From the NCBI GenBank assembly GCA_003154135.1, contig PMCN01000183.1:6999-18261 (forward strand): a stretch of 11,263 nucleotides of DNA, in the 5' to 3' direction. Of the stretch, positions 4,430 to 10,820 are shown one piece after another. The stretch is from Acidimicrobiaceae bacterium (lineage in GTDB: Bacteria; Actinomycetota; Acidimicrobiia; Acidimicrobiales; Ilumatobacteraceae). Under the pieces are notes generated by a model. The model did no database searches. It saw only the letters and a list, made by a program, of their open reading frames with translations, and was not told the origin of the DNA. Every line of letters starts with the position of its first letter. Within the stretch, counting starts at the first letter, position 1. Both the position numbers and the translations under genes were made by a program.

Positions 4430-7396
4430 ATGGCAGCGCAACCCTCTCCCCCCGGGTTGCAGCTCAGCTGGGTCGACGGCGAGGCGGTGGCGTGGCAGCC
4501 GGGTCGAGGTGTCTACGGCGGCAACCTGCACCACGAGGTCGCCCGCATGGCCCGTCGGCCGTCCCTGGCGTACACGACGTCGACGCGAGTGCTGCCGTTC
4601 ACGTTGCCGGAGGGTCGGGTGAACGTCATGTGCCAGCGCATCGACGCCACCACGCTCGCGTCGTTGGGTGAGCTCGACGCGCTCACGGGCGTCAGCGCGT
4701 CGGTCGCCTGGTTCGGGGCGCTGCACCGCACGGCTGCACAGATCGTCGGCCGACGGCGCGTGCTGCCGGTGCTCACCCATGTGGCCGAATCGTGGTGGGT
4801 CGCACGTTGGCATCCGTTGGCCGCCGACGTGGAGGCGGCTGCCCCGTTGCTCGCCGCCATGCCGCCGGCCGTCGTCGCCGGCGGTCCGGCCGACCCACAC
4901 GAGATCCTCGTCGCCATGGTCGACCGCCTCACCCGGCTCACGCTCGCCGGGCGGGCGTGGCACGCCGACCTCCACGAGACGCGGTCGCTGCATGCCAGCG
5001 CCGTTCGGCTGGTGTCGCGCGCGCTGTCGTCGGCCGACGCACAGTGCTCCGTGCCCGACGACCTCACCGAGGCGGTGGCGCACATCGCGCGCGAGTTCCA
5101 GGCCATGTCGCGCCGTGCCGACGGGCAGCCCATCCTGCGCACCCGCCTCCGCCTCGGCTTGCCGGAGACGGTCGACCCGTTCCACGACCACGACCACGAC
5201 CACGAACACGAACAGGACAGCGCGGGCAACGGGTGGCCGCTCACGCTCGAAGTGGTCGATGTCGACGACCGCAGTCGCTGGTGCACGGCCGACGATGTGG
5301 CCGAGTGGGCCCCCTCGGCACGCACCGTTGCCCGCGAGCCCCGGTTCGAACCGCTCGTCGCGCAGCAGTGCACCGCGGGTGCCGAGGCAGTGCGTGAGGC
5401 CGTGCCCGAGCTGGCTGCGTGGCTCGAGCGCCCGACGCACACGGTGACGCTCGAGATGGCCGCTGCCACGCTCGAGGCCATCGATCTCCTCGCAGTCGCG
5501 GGCATCGAGCTGGTCGCGCCCGAGAAGCTCACCCGCCGCCGGCCCAACACGCGCGCGATGGCGCAGCCCAAGGACGACAGCGGCGGCGGCCGATTCGCGG
5601 CAACGGCACTCGTGCAGTGGCAGGTGGTGGTCGACGACACGCCCGTCCCCGACGACGTGCTGCGCCGTGCCGCGCAGGACGGAGCCAACCTCGTCGAGGT
5701 GGGCGGCCGTTGGGTGCAGATCGACCGCGCCGAGGCCCGGCGCGCACTCGCCAACCTGTCCGAGCACCGCGCCCAGCACAGCGAGGTGAGCGCGCTGCAA
5801 CTGCTCGCCCTGGCTGCCGAGCTCGAGCGCGAACTGGAGGCCGCCGGTGTCGCGGATGACGATGCACCACCGGTCACCGATCTCATCCAGGCATCCGGCT
5901 GGGCGCGCGACCTGCTGGCCGGCCTCCCCGACACCGACATCGGCGAAGGGGTGGTGCCCGAAGGCTTCACGGCCACGCTGCGCCCGTACCAGATGCGCGG
6001 GCTGGGCTGGCTGCAGTTCCTGCACCGCTTGGGCCTGGGCGGCTGCCTCGCCGACGACATGGGGCTCGGCAAGACCCCCACCACGCTGGCCCACCTGGCC
6101 GGCCTCCCCGGGCCGCACCTCGTGGTGTGCCCGCTGTCGGTGGTGCGCAACTGGGAGGCCGAGACCGACCGCTTCGCGCCGTTGATGCGGGTGATGGTGC
6201 ACCACGGCACCGGGCGGCGCGCTGATGCCGCGTTCACCAACGCCGTCGCCCAGCACGACCTGGTCATCACCACCTACCAGGTGGCGGCGAAAGACATCGA
6301 GCTGCTGCAGCGGGTGGCGTGGAGCACCGTCGTGCTCGACGAGGCGCAGGCCGTGAAGAACCCCGACACCAACACGGCACGCGCAATGCGTGCGCTGCCG
6401 GCCGGGCAGCACCTCGCCCTCACCGGCACGCCCGTCGAGAACCGCCTCAGCGAGCTCTGGTCGATCTTCCACATCGTCACGCCGGGGCTGCTGGGCAACG
6501 CCACGCAGTTCCGCCAGCGGTTCGCGCAACCCATCGAGAAGCAGCACGACCAAGCGGCCACGGCCGCCCTGCGCACCCTCACCGGCCCGTTCCTGCTGCG
6601 GCGCACCAAGGCCGACAAGTCGCTGGTGCCCGACCTGCCCGACAAGGTGGAGCAGATCGCATGGGCACCACTCACCCGCGAGCAGGCTCACATGTACCAG
6701 GGCGTGGTCGATCAGCTGCTGAAGGACGCGCAGGAGGCCAGCGGCATGCGCCGCCGGGGTCTCGTGCTGGCCGCGCTCACACGCCTGAAGCAGATCTGCA
6801 ACCACCCGGCGCACGCACTGGGCGACGGGTCGAAGCTCGCCGGCCGCTCGGGGAAGCTGCACCGCTTCGACGAACTGGTCACCGATCTGCTCGACACGGG
6901 CGAGCAGGCGTTGGTGTTCACCCAGTTCCGCGAGATGGGCCTGCTGTTGCAGCAGCACCTACACGAGCGCTTCAGCCAGGTGTCGCCGTTCCTGCACGGC
7001 GGGGTGTCCAAGCAAGGGCGCGACCGCATGGTCGAGGCCTTCCAGGACGGCACGGCCACGTCGCCGCTGCTGCTCGTGTCGTTGAAGGCGGGCGGCACCG
7101 GCCTCAACCTCACAGCCGCGTCGCAGGTGGTGCACTACGACCGATGGTGGAACCCGGCCGTGGAAGATCAGGCCACCGACCGCGCCTGGCGCATCGGCCA
7201 GTCGCGCACGGTGTTCGTGCACAAGCTCGTGTGCGAGGGCACCGTCGAAGAACGCATCGACGCGCTCATCAACGACAAGCGCAAGCTGGCCGACGCGGTG
7301 GTGGGCACCACCGGCGAGGCGTGGCTCAGCGAGCTGAGCACCGACGAGCTGCGCGACCTCGTCGTCCTCGACCACTCGAAGGTGCGTGGCGCATGA
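4430..7396 (+). CDS. SNF2-family DNA-dependent ATPase/helicase
   Basis: The protein has 988 residues. The C-terminal half has all the SNF2 core motifs: Walker A MGLGKT (544-549), DEAQ (637-640), LTGTP (664-668), LLRRTKADKS after that, motif V SLKAGGTGLNL (884-894) and motif VI QATDRAWRIGQ (914-924) with the arginine finger. These enzymes use ATP to translocate on double-stranded DNA and remodel bound proteins. Residues about 370-490 resemble the bacterial SNF2-associated region (DUF3670), including LVEVGGRWV at 421-429. The N-terminal part has no clear domain and holds a His/Asp/Glu run at 252-263. Walker A is followed by PTT where IQT is usual. The stop overlaps the next start (ATGA), coupling it to the SWIM protein. 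Size and pairing recall mycobacterial HelZ (Rv2101) and its neighbour, from memory. Possible roles are repair, transcription recycling or defence; none is shown here. Confidence 0.95.
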   Translation: MAAQPSPPGLQLSWVDGEAVAWQPGRGVYGGNLHHEVARMARRPSLAYTTSTRVLPFTLPEGRVNVMCQRIDATTLASLGELDALTGVSASVAWFGALHRTAAQIVGRRRVLPVLTHVAESWWVARWHPLAADVEAAAPLLAAMPPAVVAGGPADPHEILVAMVDRLTRLTLAGRAWHADLHETRSLHASAVRLVSRALSSADAQCSVPDDLTEAVAHIAREFQAMSRRADGQPILRTRLRLGLPETVDPFHDHDHDHEHEQDSAGNGWPLTLEVVDVDDRSRWCTADDVAEWAPSARTVAREPRFEPLVAQQCTAGAEAVREAVPELAAWLERPTHTVTLEMAAATLEAIDLLAVAGIELVAPEKLTRRRPNTRAMAQPKDDSGGGRFAATALVQWQVVVDDTPVPDDVLRRAAQDGANLVEVGGRWVQIDRAEARRALANLSEHRAQHSEVSALQLLALAAELERELEAAGVADDDAPPVTDLIQASGWARDLLAGLPDTDIGEGVVPEGFTATLRPYQMRGLGWLQFLHRLGLGGCLADDMGLGKTPTTLAHLAGLPGPHLVVCPLSVVRNWEAETDRFAPLMRVMVHHGTGRRADAAFTNAVAQHDLVITTYQVAAKDIELLQRVAWSTVVLDEAQAVKNPDTNTARAMRALPAGQHLALTGTPVENRLSELWSIFHIVTPGLLGNATQFRQRFAQPIEKQHDQAATAALRTLTGPFLLRRTKADKSLVPDLPDKVEQIAWAPLTREQAHMYQGVVDQLLKDAQEASGMRRRGLVLAALTRLKQICNHPAHALGDGSKLAGRSGKLHRFDELVTDLLDTGEQALVFTQFREMGLLLQQHLHERFSQVSPFLHGGVSKQGRDRMVEAFQDGTATSPLLLVSLKAGGTGLNLTAASQVVHYDRWWNPAVEDQATDRAWRIGQSRTVFVHKLVCEGTVEERIDALINDKRKLADAVVGTTGEAWLSELSTDELRDLVVLDHSKVRGA
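5183..5218 (+). repeat. His-Asp/Glu dipeptide run inside the SNF2 protein
   Basis: Twelve codons read HDHDHDHEHEQD (residues 252-263), built on a repeating 6-bp CACGAC/CACGAA unit. It probably arose by slippage and forms a flexible, possibly metal-binding linker between N-terminal segments. I know of no conserved role for such a run in this family. Confidence 0.85.
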
Positions 7397-8106
7397 CCAT
7401 CGTCCTCGTGCCGGGACAGTTCCGCGGCGAGCCCCATCCGTCGGGCAAGTTGGCGAGCACGCTGCTCTCGGTCACCGTGGCCGGCATGGCCGATCCCGCC
7501 CGGTTCCGCCGCGGAAAGAGCTACGTCGCCGACCACGCCGTCACCCGCCTCGAGGTCGCGCCGGGCACGCTGCAGGCCAGTGTGATGGGCAGCCGCGACC
7601 ACCCGTACCAGGTGGTCGTGGCGGTGCGCCTGGTCGAGCGGGTGATGCCCGGCTCGGGCGAGGCGCTGCGCGCACAGCTCACACGCCTCACCCCCGAAGC
7701 CCGCGACCTCCTCGTGAGCTGCACCTGTCCCGACGACGACGAGCCGTGCAAGCACGCAGTGGCTGCGCTGCTCGCCTTCGCGGCCGAGCTGGTCACCCGA
7801 CCCGAACTGCTGGTGCAGTGGCGTTGCGAGCCCAGCGGCGACGTGGCACTCCGACCCGTCGTGGGTTCGCGTGCACGGGCCAGCGAACGTCACCTGCGGC
7901 TCGCGCCGACGCCCGCGGCACGCCAGGTCGAACCGCCGTCGCCGTGGGACGATCCAGAGTGGCAGGCGTTCCTCGGTACCGCGCCGCCCGAACCGCCGTC
8001 ACTGCCCCACGAACCCGTGCCCATCGGGCGCGCCACCATCGGCCTCATCGACCTCGCGGTCATCGTGCGCAGCGCGCTCGACCAGTTGTCGGCTGACCAG
8101 AACTAG
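7393..8106 (+). CDS. SWIM zinc-finger protein paired with the SNF2 ATPase
   Basis: This 237-residue protein contains a SWIM motif, CxCx6CxH: Cys110, Cys112, Cys119 and His121 in CTCPDDDEPCKH. SWIM domains bind zinc and usually mediate DNA or protein contacts, and they often occur in or next to SNF2 ATPases. Residues about 39-85 form a compact N-terminal part (GKSYVADHAV, then YQVVVAVRLVERV) typical of SWIM proteins. The tail from about 170 is rich in Pro and ends in a short helix at about 213-233. The ATG overlaps the SNF2 stop as ATGA, and GAAGGTG lies 8 nt upstream, so the two are probably made in fixed ratio and may form one complex. The TAG stop shares a CTAG with the stop of the convergent PPOX gene. 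The exact nucleic-acid target is unknown. Confidence 0.9.
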   Translation: MTIVLVPGQFRGEPHPSGKLASTLLSVTVAGMADPARFRRGKSYVADHAVTRLEVAPGTLQASVMGSRDHPYQVVVAVRLVERVMPGSGEALRAQLTRLTPEARDLLVSCTCPDDDEPCKHAVAALLAFAAELVTRPELLVQWRCEPSGDVALRPVVGSRARASERHLRLAPTPAARQVEPPSPWDDPEWQAFLGTAPPEPPSLPHEPVPIGRATIGLIDLAVIVRSALDQLSADQN

Positions 8107-8525
8107 CCGCGGATCATCCCGTACGCGTGCGTGGGTCGGACGCGCACGACGCAACGACGGTCCTTCACCATCGTGGCGCGGTAGTCGTCCCAGTCGGGGT
8201 GCTCCCCGATCATCGCCGCGTACACCGCAACGAGCTCGTCGACGGTGGCATCGTGCGGGTCGGCAGCCACGGGCGACAGCTCGGCGTCGCCCTCGATGAC
8301 CACGTAGGCCCAGAAGTCGTCACGGGTGAAGTACAACGACACCCTCGGGTCGCGGGCGATGTTGGGGTACTTGGCACGGTCGTGGGTGATGGAGATGCGG
8401 ATGACCCCGTCGTCGCCCAGGGTGTGGAAGATGTTGGACAGCTGGGGGCGTCCGTCGCGCTTCTGGGTGACGAGCACCGCGTTGCGGTGCTCCTTGGCGA
8501 AGGCGAGGGCAGTGGCGAGTTCCAT
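8103..8525 (-). CDS. PPOX-class F420/flavin-dependent oxidoreductase
   Basis: This 140-residue protein has the split-barrel flavin-binding fold of the pyridoxamine-phosphate-oxidase-like superfamily. It most resembles the actinobacterial F420-dependent group typified by Rv1155. Visible family features are NAVLVTQKRDGRPQLSNIF (15-33), the strand DGVIRISITHDRAKYPNIARDPRVSLYF (39-66), WAYVVIEGDAEL (72-83) and a C-terminal RCVVRVRPTHAYGM (124-137). Such enzymes transfer hydride between F420 or flavin and small substrates; the substrate and even the cofactor cannot be fixed by eye. The frame is open for 33 more codons upstream (to 8624), but that part is translated tandem repeat (rich in His, Gly, Ser and Pro), so the ATG at 8525 is preferred. 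GGGAGG lies 13 nt upstream, rather far. An ECF-type promoter motif overlaps this region. The gene lies downstream of hspR on the same strand but is probably transcribed separately. Confidence 0.9.
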   Translation of the reverse strand: MELATALAFAKEHRNAVLVTQKRDGRPQLSNIFHTLGDDGVIRISITHDRAKYPNIARDPRVSLYFTRDDFWAYVVIEGDAELSPVAADPHDATVDELVAVYAAMIGEHPDWDDYRATMVKDRRCVVRVRPTHAYGMIRG

Positions 8526-8534
8526 GGGCGATCG

Positions 8535-8561
8535 AACGCCTCCCGCGGGCGATGTGTTCCC
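8535..8561 (-). promoter_or_regulatory. ECF-sigma-like promoter for the PPOX gene
   Basis: On the minus strand, GGGAAC (8561-8556) and CGTT (8538-8535) are separated by exactly 17 bp, matching the general ECF sigma pattern GGAAC-N16/17-CGTN. CGTT ends 9 nt before the ATG at 8525, so transcription would start at or very near the start codon. The ECF class includes oxidative and envelope stress regulators. A match to such short boxes can occur by chance. Confidence 0.45.
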
Positions 8562-8576
8562 ATGACCCGAGTGGGT

Positions 8577-8599
8577 ACTCGCGCCCCCGGGGTGCGAGT
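8577..8599 (-). terminator. GC-rich hairpin downstream of hspR, possible terminator
   Basis: ACTCGC at 8577-8582 pairs with GCGAGT at 8594-8599, and after one G-T position the inner CCC/GGG continues the stem around a short loop. It is about 75 nt beyond the hspR stop in the direction of transcription and just before the PPOX promoter motif, a fitting place to end the dnaK operon transcript. There is no T-run. The arms also belong to the CGAGT/ACTCG dyads, so a protein-binding site is an alternative. Confidence 0.4.
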
Positions 8600-8602
8600 G
8601 TG

Positions 8603-8678
8603 CACTCGGGTGGGGCCGTGTCACTCGGCTGGAGGGCTGGCACTCGGGTGGAGGGCAGGCACTCGGGTGGGGGGTCAG
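8603..8678. repeat. Four 19-bp tandem repeats between hspR and the PPOX gene
   Basis: Four head-to-tail 19-bp units start at 8603, 8622, 8641 and 8660. Each begins CACTCGG followed by a G-rich part (consensus CACTCGGGTGGAGGGCAGG); the third unit is closest to consensus. The fourth overlaps the hspR stop codon (8675-8677). The inverse of the core, CGAGTG, occurs at 8568-8573 and 8595-8600, so the core occurs six times within 110 bp in both orientations. On the plus strand each unit holds short G-runs. Function is unknown: operator cluster, transcript end structure or minisatellite are all possible. Confidence 0.85.
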
Positions 8679-9061
8679 GGGGAGCCGAGGCGCTTGCCAC
8701 CGAAGACGGTGACCTCTTGGCGCAGCGGCACGAGGTCGCGTCGGGGCGCGCGGCGCTCGAGCTCGTTGAGCGCGCCGGAAGCGACCGCTCGGAGCTCGTC
8801 GTTCTCGGCCCGCAGCCGGTCGACCTCGGACTCGAGCACCATCACGCGGCGGATGCCCTCGAGGTTCATGCCCTCGGCGGCGAGCTCGCTGATGCGGCGC
8901 AGACGCTCGATGTCGACATCGCTGTAGCGGCGGTTGCCGCCCTGCGTGCGCGCCGGCTGCACCAGCCCGCGGCGCTCGTAGATGCGCAAGGTCTGGGGGT
9001 GCATGCCGGCCAGCTCGGCGGCGACGGAGATGACGTAGACAGCGTGATCACGGGATCGCAT
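8675..9061 (-). CDS. hspR: Heat-shock transcriptional repressor HspR (MerR family)
   Basis: HspR is the autoregulatory repressor of the dnaK operon in actinobacteria; it binds HAIR inverted repeats with DnaK acting as co-repressor. This 128-residue protein has the MerR-type winged helix at its N-terminus: VYVISVAAELAGMHPQTLRIYERRGLV (8-34), followed by the signature TQGGNRRYSDVDIERLRRI (39-57). A coiled-coil helix with heptad leucine and valine residues follows at about 73-104. The tail ends VTVFGGKRLGSP. Length is close to the usual 120-150. It is the last gene of dnaK-grpE-dnaJ-hspR, begins 3 nt after the dnaJ stop, and has GGAGGG 7 nt upstream (9074-9069), all of which support the ATG at 9061. 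Its operator should be upstream of dnaK, outside this window. The nearby CGAGT-N4-ACTCG dyads resemble HAIR half-sites but have the wrong spacing. Confidence 0.96.
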   Translation of the reverse strand: MRSRDHAVYVISVAAELAGMHPQTLRIYERRGLVQPARTQGGNRRYSDVDIERLRRISELAAEGMNLEGIRRVMVLESEVDRLRAENDELRAVASGALNELERRAPRRDLVPLRQEVTVFGGKRLGSP

Positions 9062-9064
9062 CGG

Positions 9065-10186
9065 TCAGCCCTCCATTCCGTTCCTCGGTGACACGGTACT
9101 CGCTGCCGCGAACGCCTCGAGGGCTGCCCGCTGCTGGTCGTTGAGCTCGCTCGGCACCTGCACGTCGACGGTGACGATGAGGTCGCCGGCGTGCTTGGCG
9201 GTCTGGATGCCCTTGCCCTTCACGCGGTGGCGACTGCCCGACGGCGTGCCGGGGCGCAGGCGCAGCGTGACGCGCGGCCCGTCGAGCGTGGGCACGTCGA
9301 TCTCGCCCCCGAGTGCGGCCTCGGCGAAGGTGACCGGCACGCGCACGGTGAGGTGCTGGCCGTCGCGGCCGAACAACGGGTGCGGGGTGACGTGGCACTC
9401 GACGATCAGGTCGCCCGCCGGGCCACCACTGCGCCCGGGACCACCGCGGCCGCGCAGACGGATGCGCTGGCCGTCGGCGACGCCGGCAGGGATGCGCGCC
9501 TGCACGTCGCGCGGGCGCCTTTCGATGCCCGACCCGCGGCAGGTGCCGCACGGCTGCTCGATCACCACGCCCGCGCCCCCGCACACACGGCACGGCGACG
9601 AGAACGAGAAGTACCCCTGGTTGTCGTCGACCACACCGCGGCCGCCGCATTGCGAGCACACCCTGGGCTGGGTGCCGGGCTTGGCGCCGCTGCCGTTGCA
9701 GGTGGAGCACTGTGCGTCGGTGGTGAGGTGCAGCGTGGTGGTGAGGCCGCGCGCGGCATCGAGGAACGACAGCGTGAGCCCGGCCTCGATGTCGGCGCCG
9801 CGCTGAGGACCGGCGGCCGCCGAGGGGCCACCACCGCGACGACCGCGGCCGAAGAGCCCGCCCAGCAGATCGCCCAGGCCGTCGGCCCCGACGTTGAAGT
9901 TGAACCCGCCAGGCGCACCGCCCGGCGCGCCGAAGCCGCCGGCGGCCGGCCCGAGCCGGCGCACCTCGTCGTACTCCTTGCGCTTCGCCTCGTCGCCGAG
10001 CACGTCGTAGGCGGTGCTGACTTCCTTGAACCGCTCTTCGGCGGGCGCGTCACCGGGGTGAGTGTCGGGATGGCTGTCGCGCGCGAGCTTGCGGTAGGCC
10101 TTGGTGATCTCCTTGGGCGTCGCAGCATCGCTGACACCGAGGATCTTGTAGTAGTCCTTCTCGAACCATTCGCGTTGGGCAGTCAT
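9065..10186 (-). CDS. dnaJ: Chaperone protein DnaJ (type I Hsp40)
   Basis: DnaJ delivers unfolded proteins to DnaK and stimulates its ATPase. The 373-residue product has the full type I layout: J domain at about 11-74 with the catalytic HPD at 39-41, a Gly/Phe-rich region at about 81-128, four CxxCxGxG zinc-binding repeats (Cys160/163, 177/180, 199/202 and 213/216) and a C-terminal substrate-binding part (about 224-345) with typical GDLIVECHVTPHPLF and GDLIVTVDVQVP. Length is typical. The ATG at 10186 has an unusually strong Shine-Dalgarno, AAGGAGGTGA, 7 nt upstream. It follows grpE after 45 nt and precedes hspR by 3 nt, the standard actinobacterial order. Position with hspR indicates the DnaJ1-type paralogue; a second dnaJ near hrcA elsewhere in the genome would be expected but cannot be seen. 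Confidence 0.97.
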   Translation of the reverse strand: MTAQREWFEKDYYKILGVSDAATPKEITKAYRKLARDSHPDTHPGDAPAEERFKEVSTAYDVLGDEAKRKEYDEVRRLGPAAGGFGAPGGAPGGFNFNVGADGLGDLLGGLFGRGRRGGGPSAAAGPQRGADIEAGLTLSFLDAARGLTTTLHLTTDAQCSTCNGSGAKPGTQPRVCSQCGGRGVVDDNQGYFSFSSPCRVCGGAGVVIEQPCGTCRGSGIERRPRDVQARIPAGVADGQRIRLRGRGGPGRSGGPAGDLIVECHVTPHPLFGRDGQHLTVRVPVTFAEAALGGEIDVPTLDGPRVTLRLRPGTPSGSRHRVKGKGIQTAKHAGDLIVTVDVQVPSELNDQQRAALEAFAAASTVSPRNGMEG

Positions 10187-10193
10187 CGCTCAC

Positions 10194-10203
10194 TCACCTC
10201 CTT
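10194..10203 (-). promoter_or_regulatory. Near-perfect Shine-Dalgarno for dnaJ
   Basis: The minus strand reads AAGGAGGTGA, full complementarity to the usual 16S rRNA 3' end, with 7 nt to the dnaJ ATG. It is by far the strongest ribosome site in the window. Because dnaJ is internal to the operon, this suggests translation of dnaJ is initiated independently and efficiently rather than by coupling to grpE. Confidence 0.85.
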
Positions 10204-10231
10204 CGGTGCGGTCTCCGTCGGCTGGTGGGTG

Positions 10232-10810
10232 TCAGCCCTTCACCTTCACCATGGCGGCGCGCAGAACCTTGCCCTTCCAGGTGTAGCCGCTGCGCAGCAC
10301 CTCGGTGACGATGGGCTCGTGCCCGTCGCCTTCCTCGTGCAGCACAGCCTCGGCAAGGTTGGGGTCGAATGGCTGTCCATCGAGGTTCATGGTCTCCAGG
10401 CCCATCCGCTTCAGCTGACCGAGCAGCAGGTTGAACAACGGCTCCACCTCGGCGGGATGCTGCACGAAGGCGGCCTCGCACGCGTCGAGCACGGGGAGCA
10501 TCGCCTCGGCCATCTTGCCCGTGGCGGTCTGCATCTCGTGGTCCTGCTGGATGGCCACGCGCTTGCGGTAGTTGTCGAAGTCGGCCTGCAGGCGCAGCGC
10601 GATGTCCTTGAAGGAATCGCGCTCCTCGAGCAGTGCGTCGACGTCGTGCTCCACCGCCGCCTCCGCGGCGTCGGTTCCTGCATCGGTGCTCGAGCCGCCA
10701 CTCGAGTCAGGGGTCTGCACCGAACGCAGACGCATCATCTCCGACGTGAGGTCGGAGTCGAGCGTGACGTCCTCGGGGTGGAGGTCGGCTGGGTTGAAGT
10801 CGTCGCTCAT
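10232..10810 (-). CDS. grpE: Nucleotide exchange factor GrpE
   Basis: GrpE is the cytoplasmic exchange factor that releases ADP from DnaK and resets the chaperone cycle. The product is 192 residues. The N-terminal 50 are acidic and probably disordered. A long dimerising helix follows from about 55 to 100, containing ADFDNYRKR (76-84), and then a helical bundle around MLPVLDACEAAF (104-115). The C-terminal beta domain shows FDPNLAEAV (148-156) and VLRSGYTWKGKVLRAAMVKV (171-190), which contact DnaK. The ATG at 10810 is chosen because it lies 10 nt after the dnaK stop, whose TGA runs into a GAGG ribosome site 8 nt before the start. The frame is open further upstream, but that part overlaps dnaK and is not GrpE-like. 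The dnaK-grpE-dnaJ-hspR order supports the call. Confidence 0.96.
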   Translation of the reverse strand: MSDDFNPADLHPEDVTLDSDLTSEMMRLRSVQTPDSSGGSSTDAGTDAAEAAVEHDVDALLEERDSFKDIALRLQADFDNYRKRVAIQQDHEMQTATGKMAEAMLPVLDACEAAFVQHPAEVEPLFNLLLGQLKRMGLETMNLDGQPFDPNLAEAVLHEEGDGHEPIVTEVLRSGYTWKGKVLRAAMVKVKG

Positions 10811-10820
10811 CGCGCCGGCC

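Noticed and set aside
4358..6958. An 866-codon open frame on the - strand opposite the SNF2 gene
   Set aside because: It lies opposite a gene with complete SNF2 motifs; its product is rich in Arg, Gly and His with no recognisable domain, so it is a shadow frame.
8126..8148. A CGTGCG/CGCACG stem as terminator of the SWIM gene
   Set aside because: The 6-bp stem has an 11-nt loop, lies inside the PPOX coding region and has no T-run; such stems are common in DNA this GC-rich.
8568..8608. CGAGT/ACTCG dyads as canonical HAIR operators of HspR
   Set aside because: HAIR is CTTGAGT-N7-ACTCAAG. These have only the GAGT/ACTC core, 4-nt spacing and G/C flanks, so they are reported as HAIR-like only.
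8526..8624. A 33-codon N-terminal extension of the PPOX protein
   Set aside because: It would translate the tandem-repeat spacer into His/Gly/Ser/Pro-rich sequence not found in the family. The ATG at 8525 gives the normal length.
8603..8678. The 19-bp tandem units as a CRISPR array
   Set aside because: The copies are directly adjacent with no spacers between them, and no cas gene is present.
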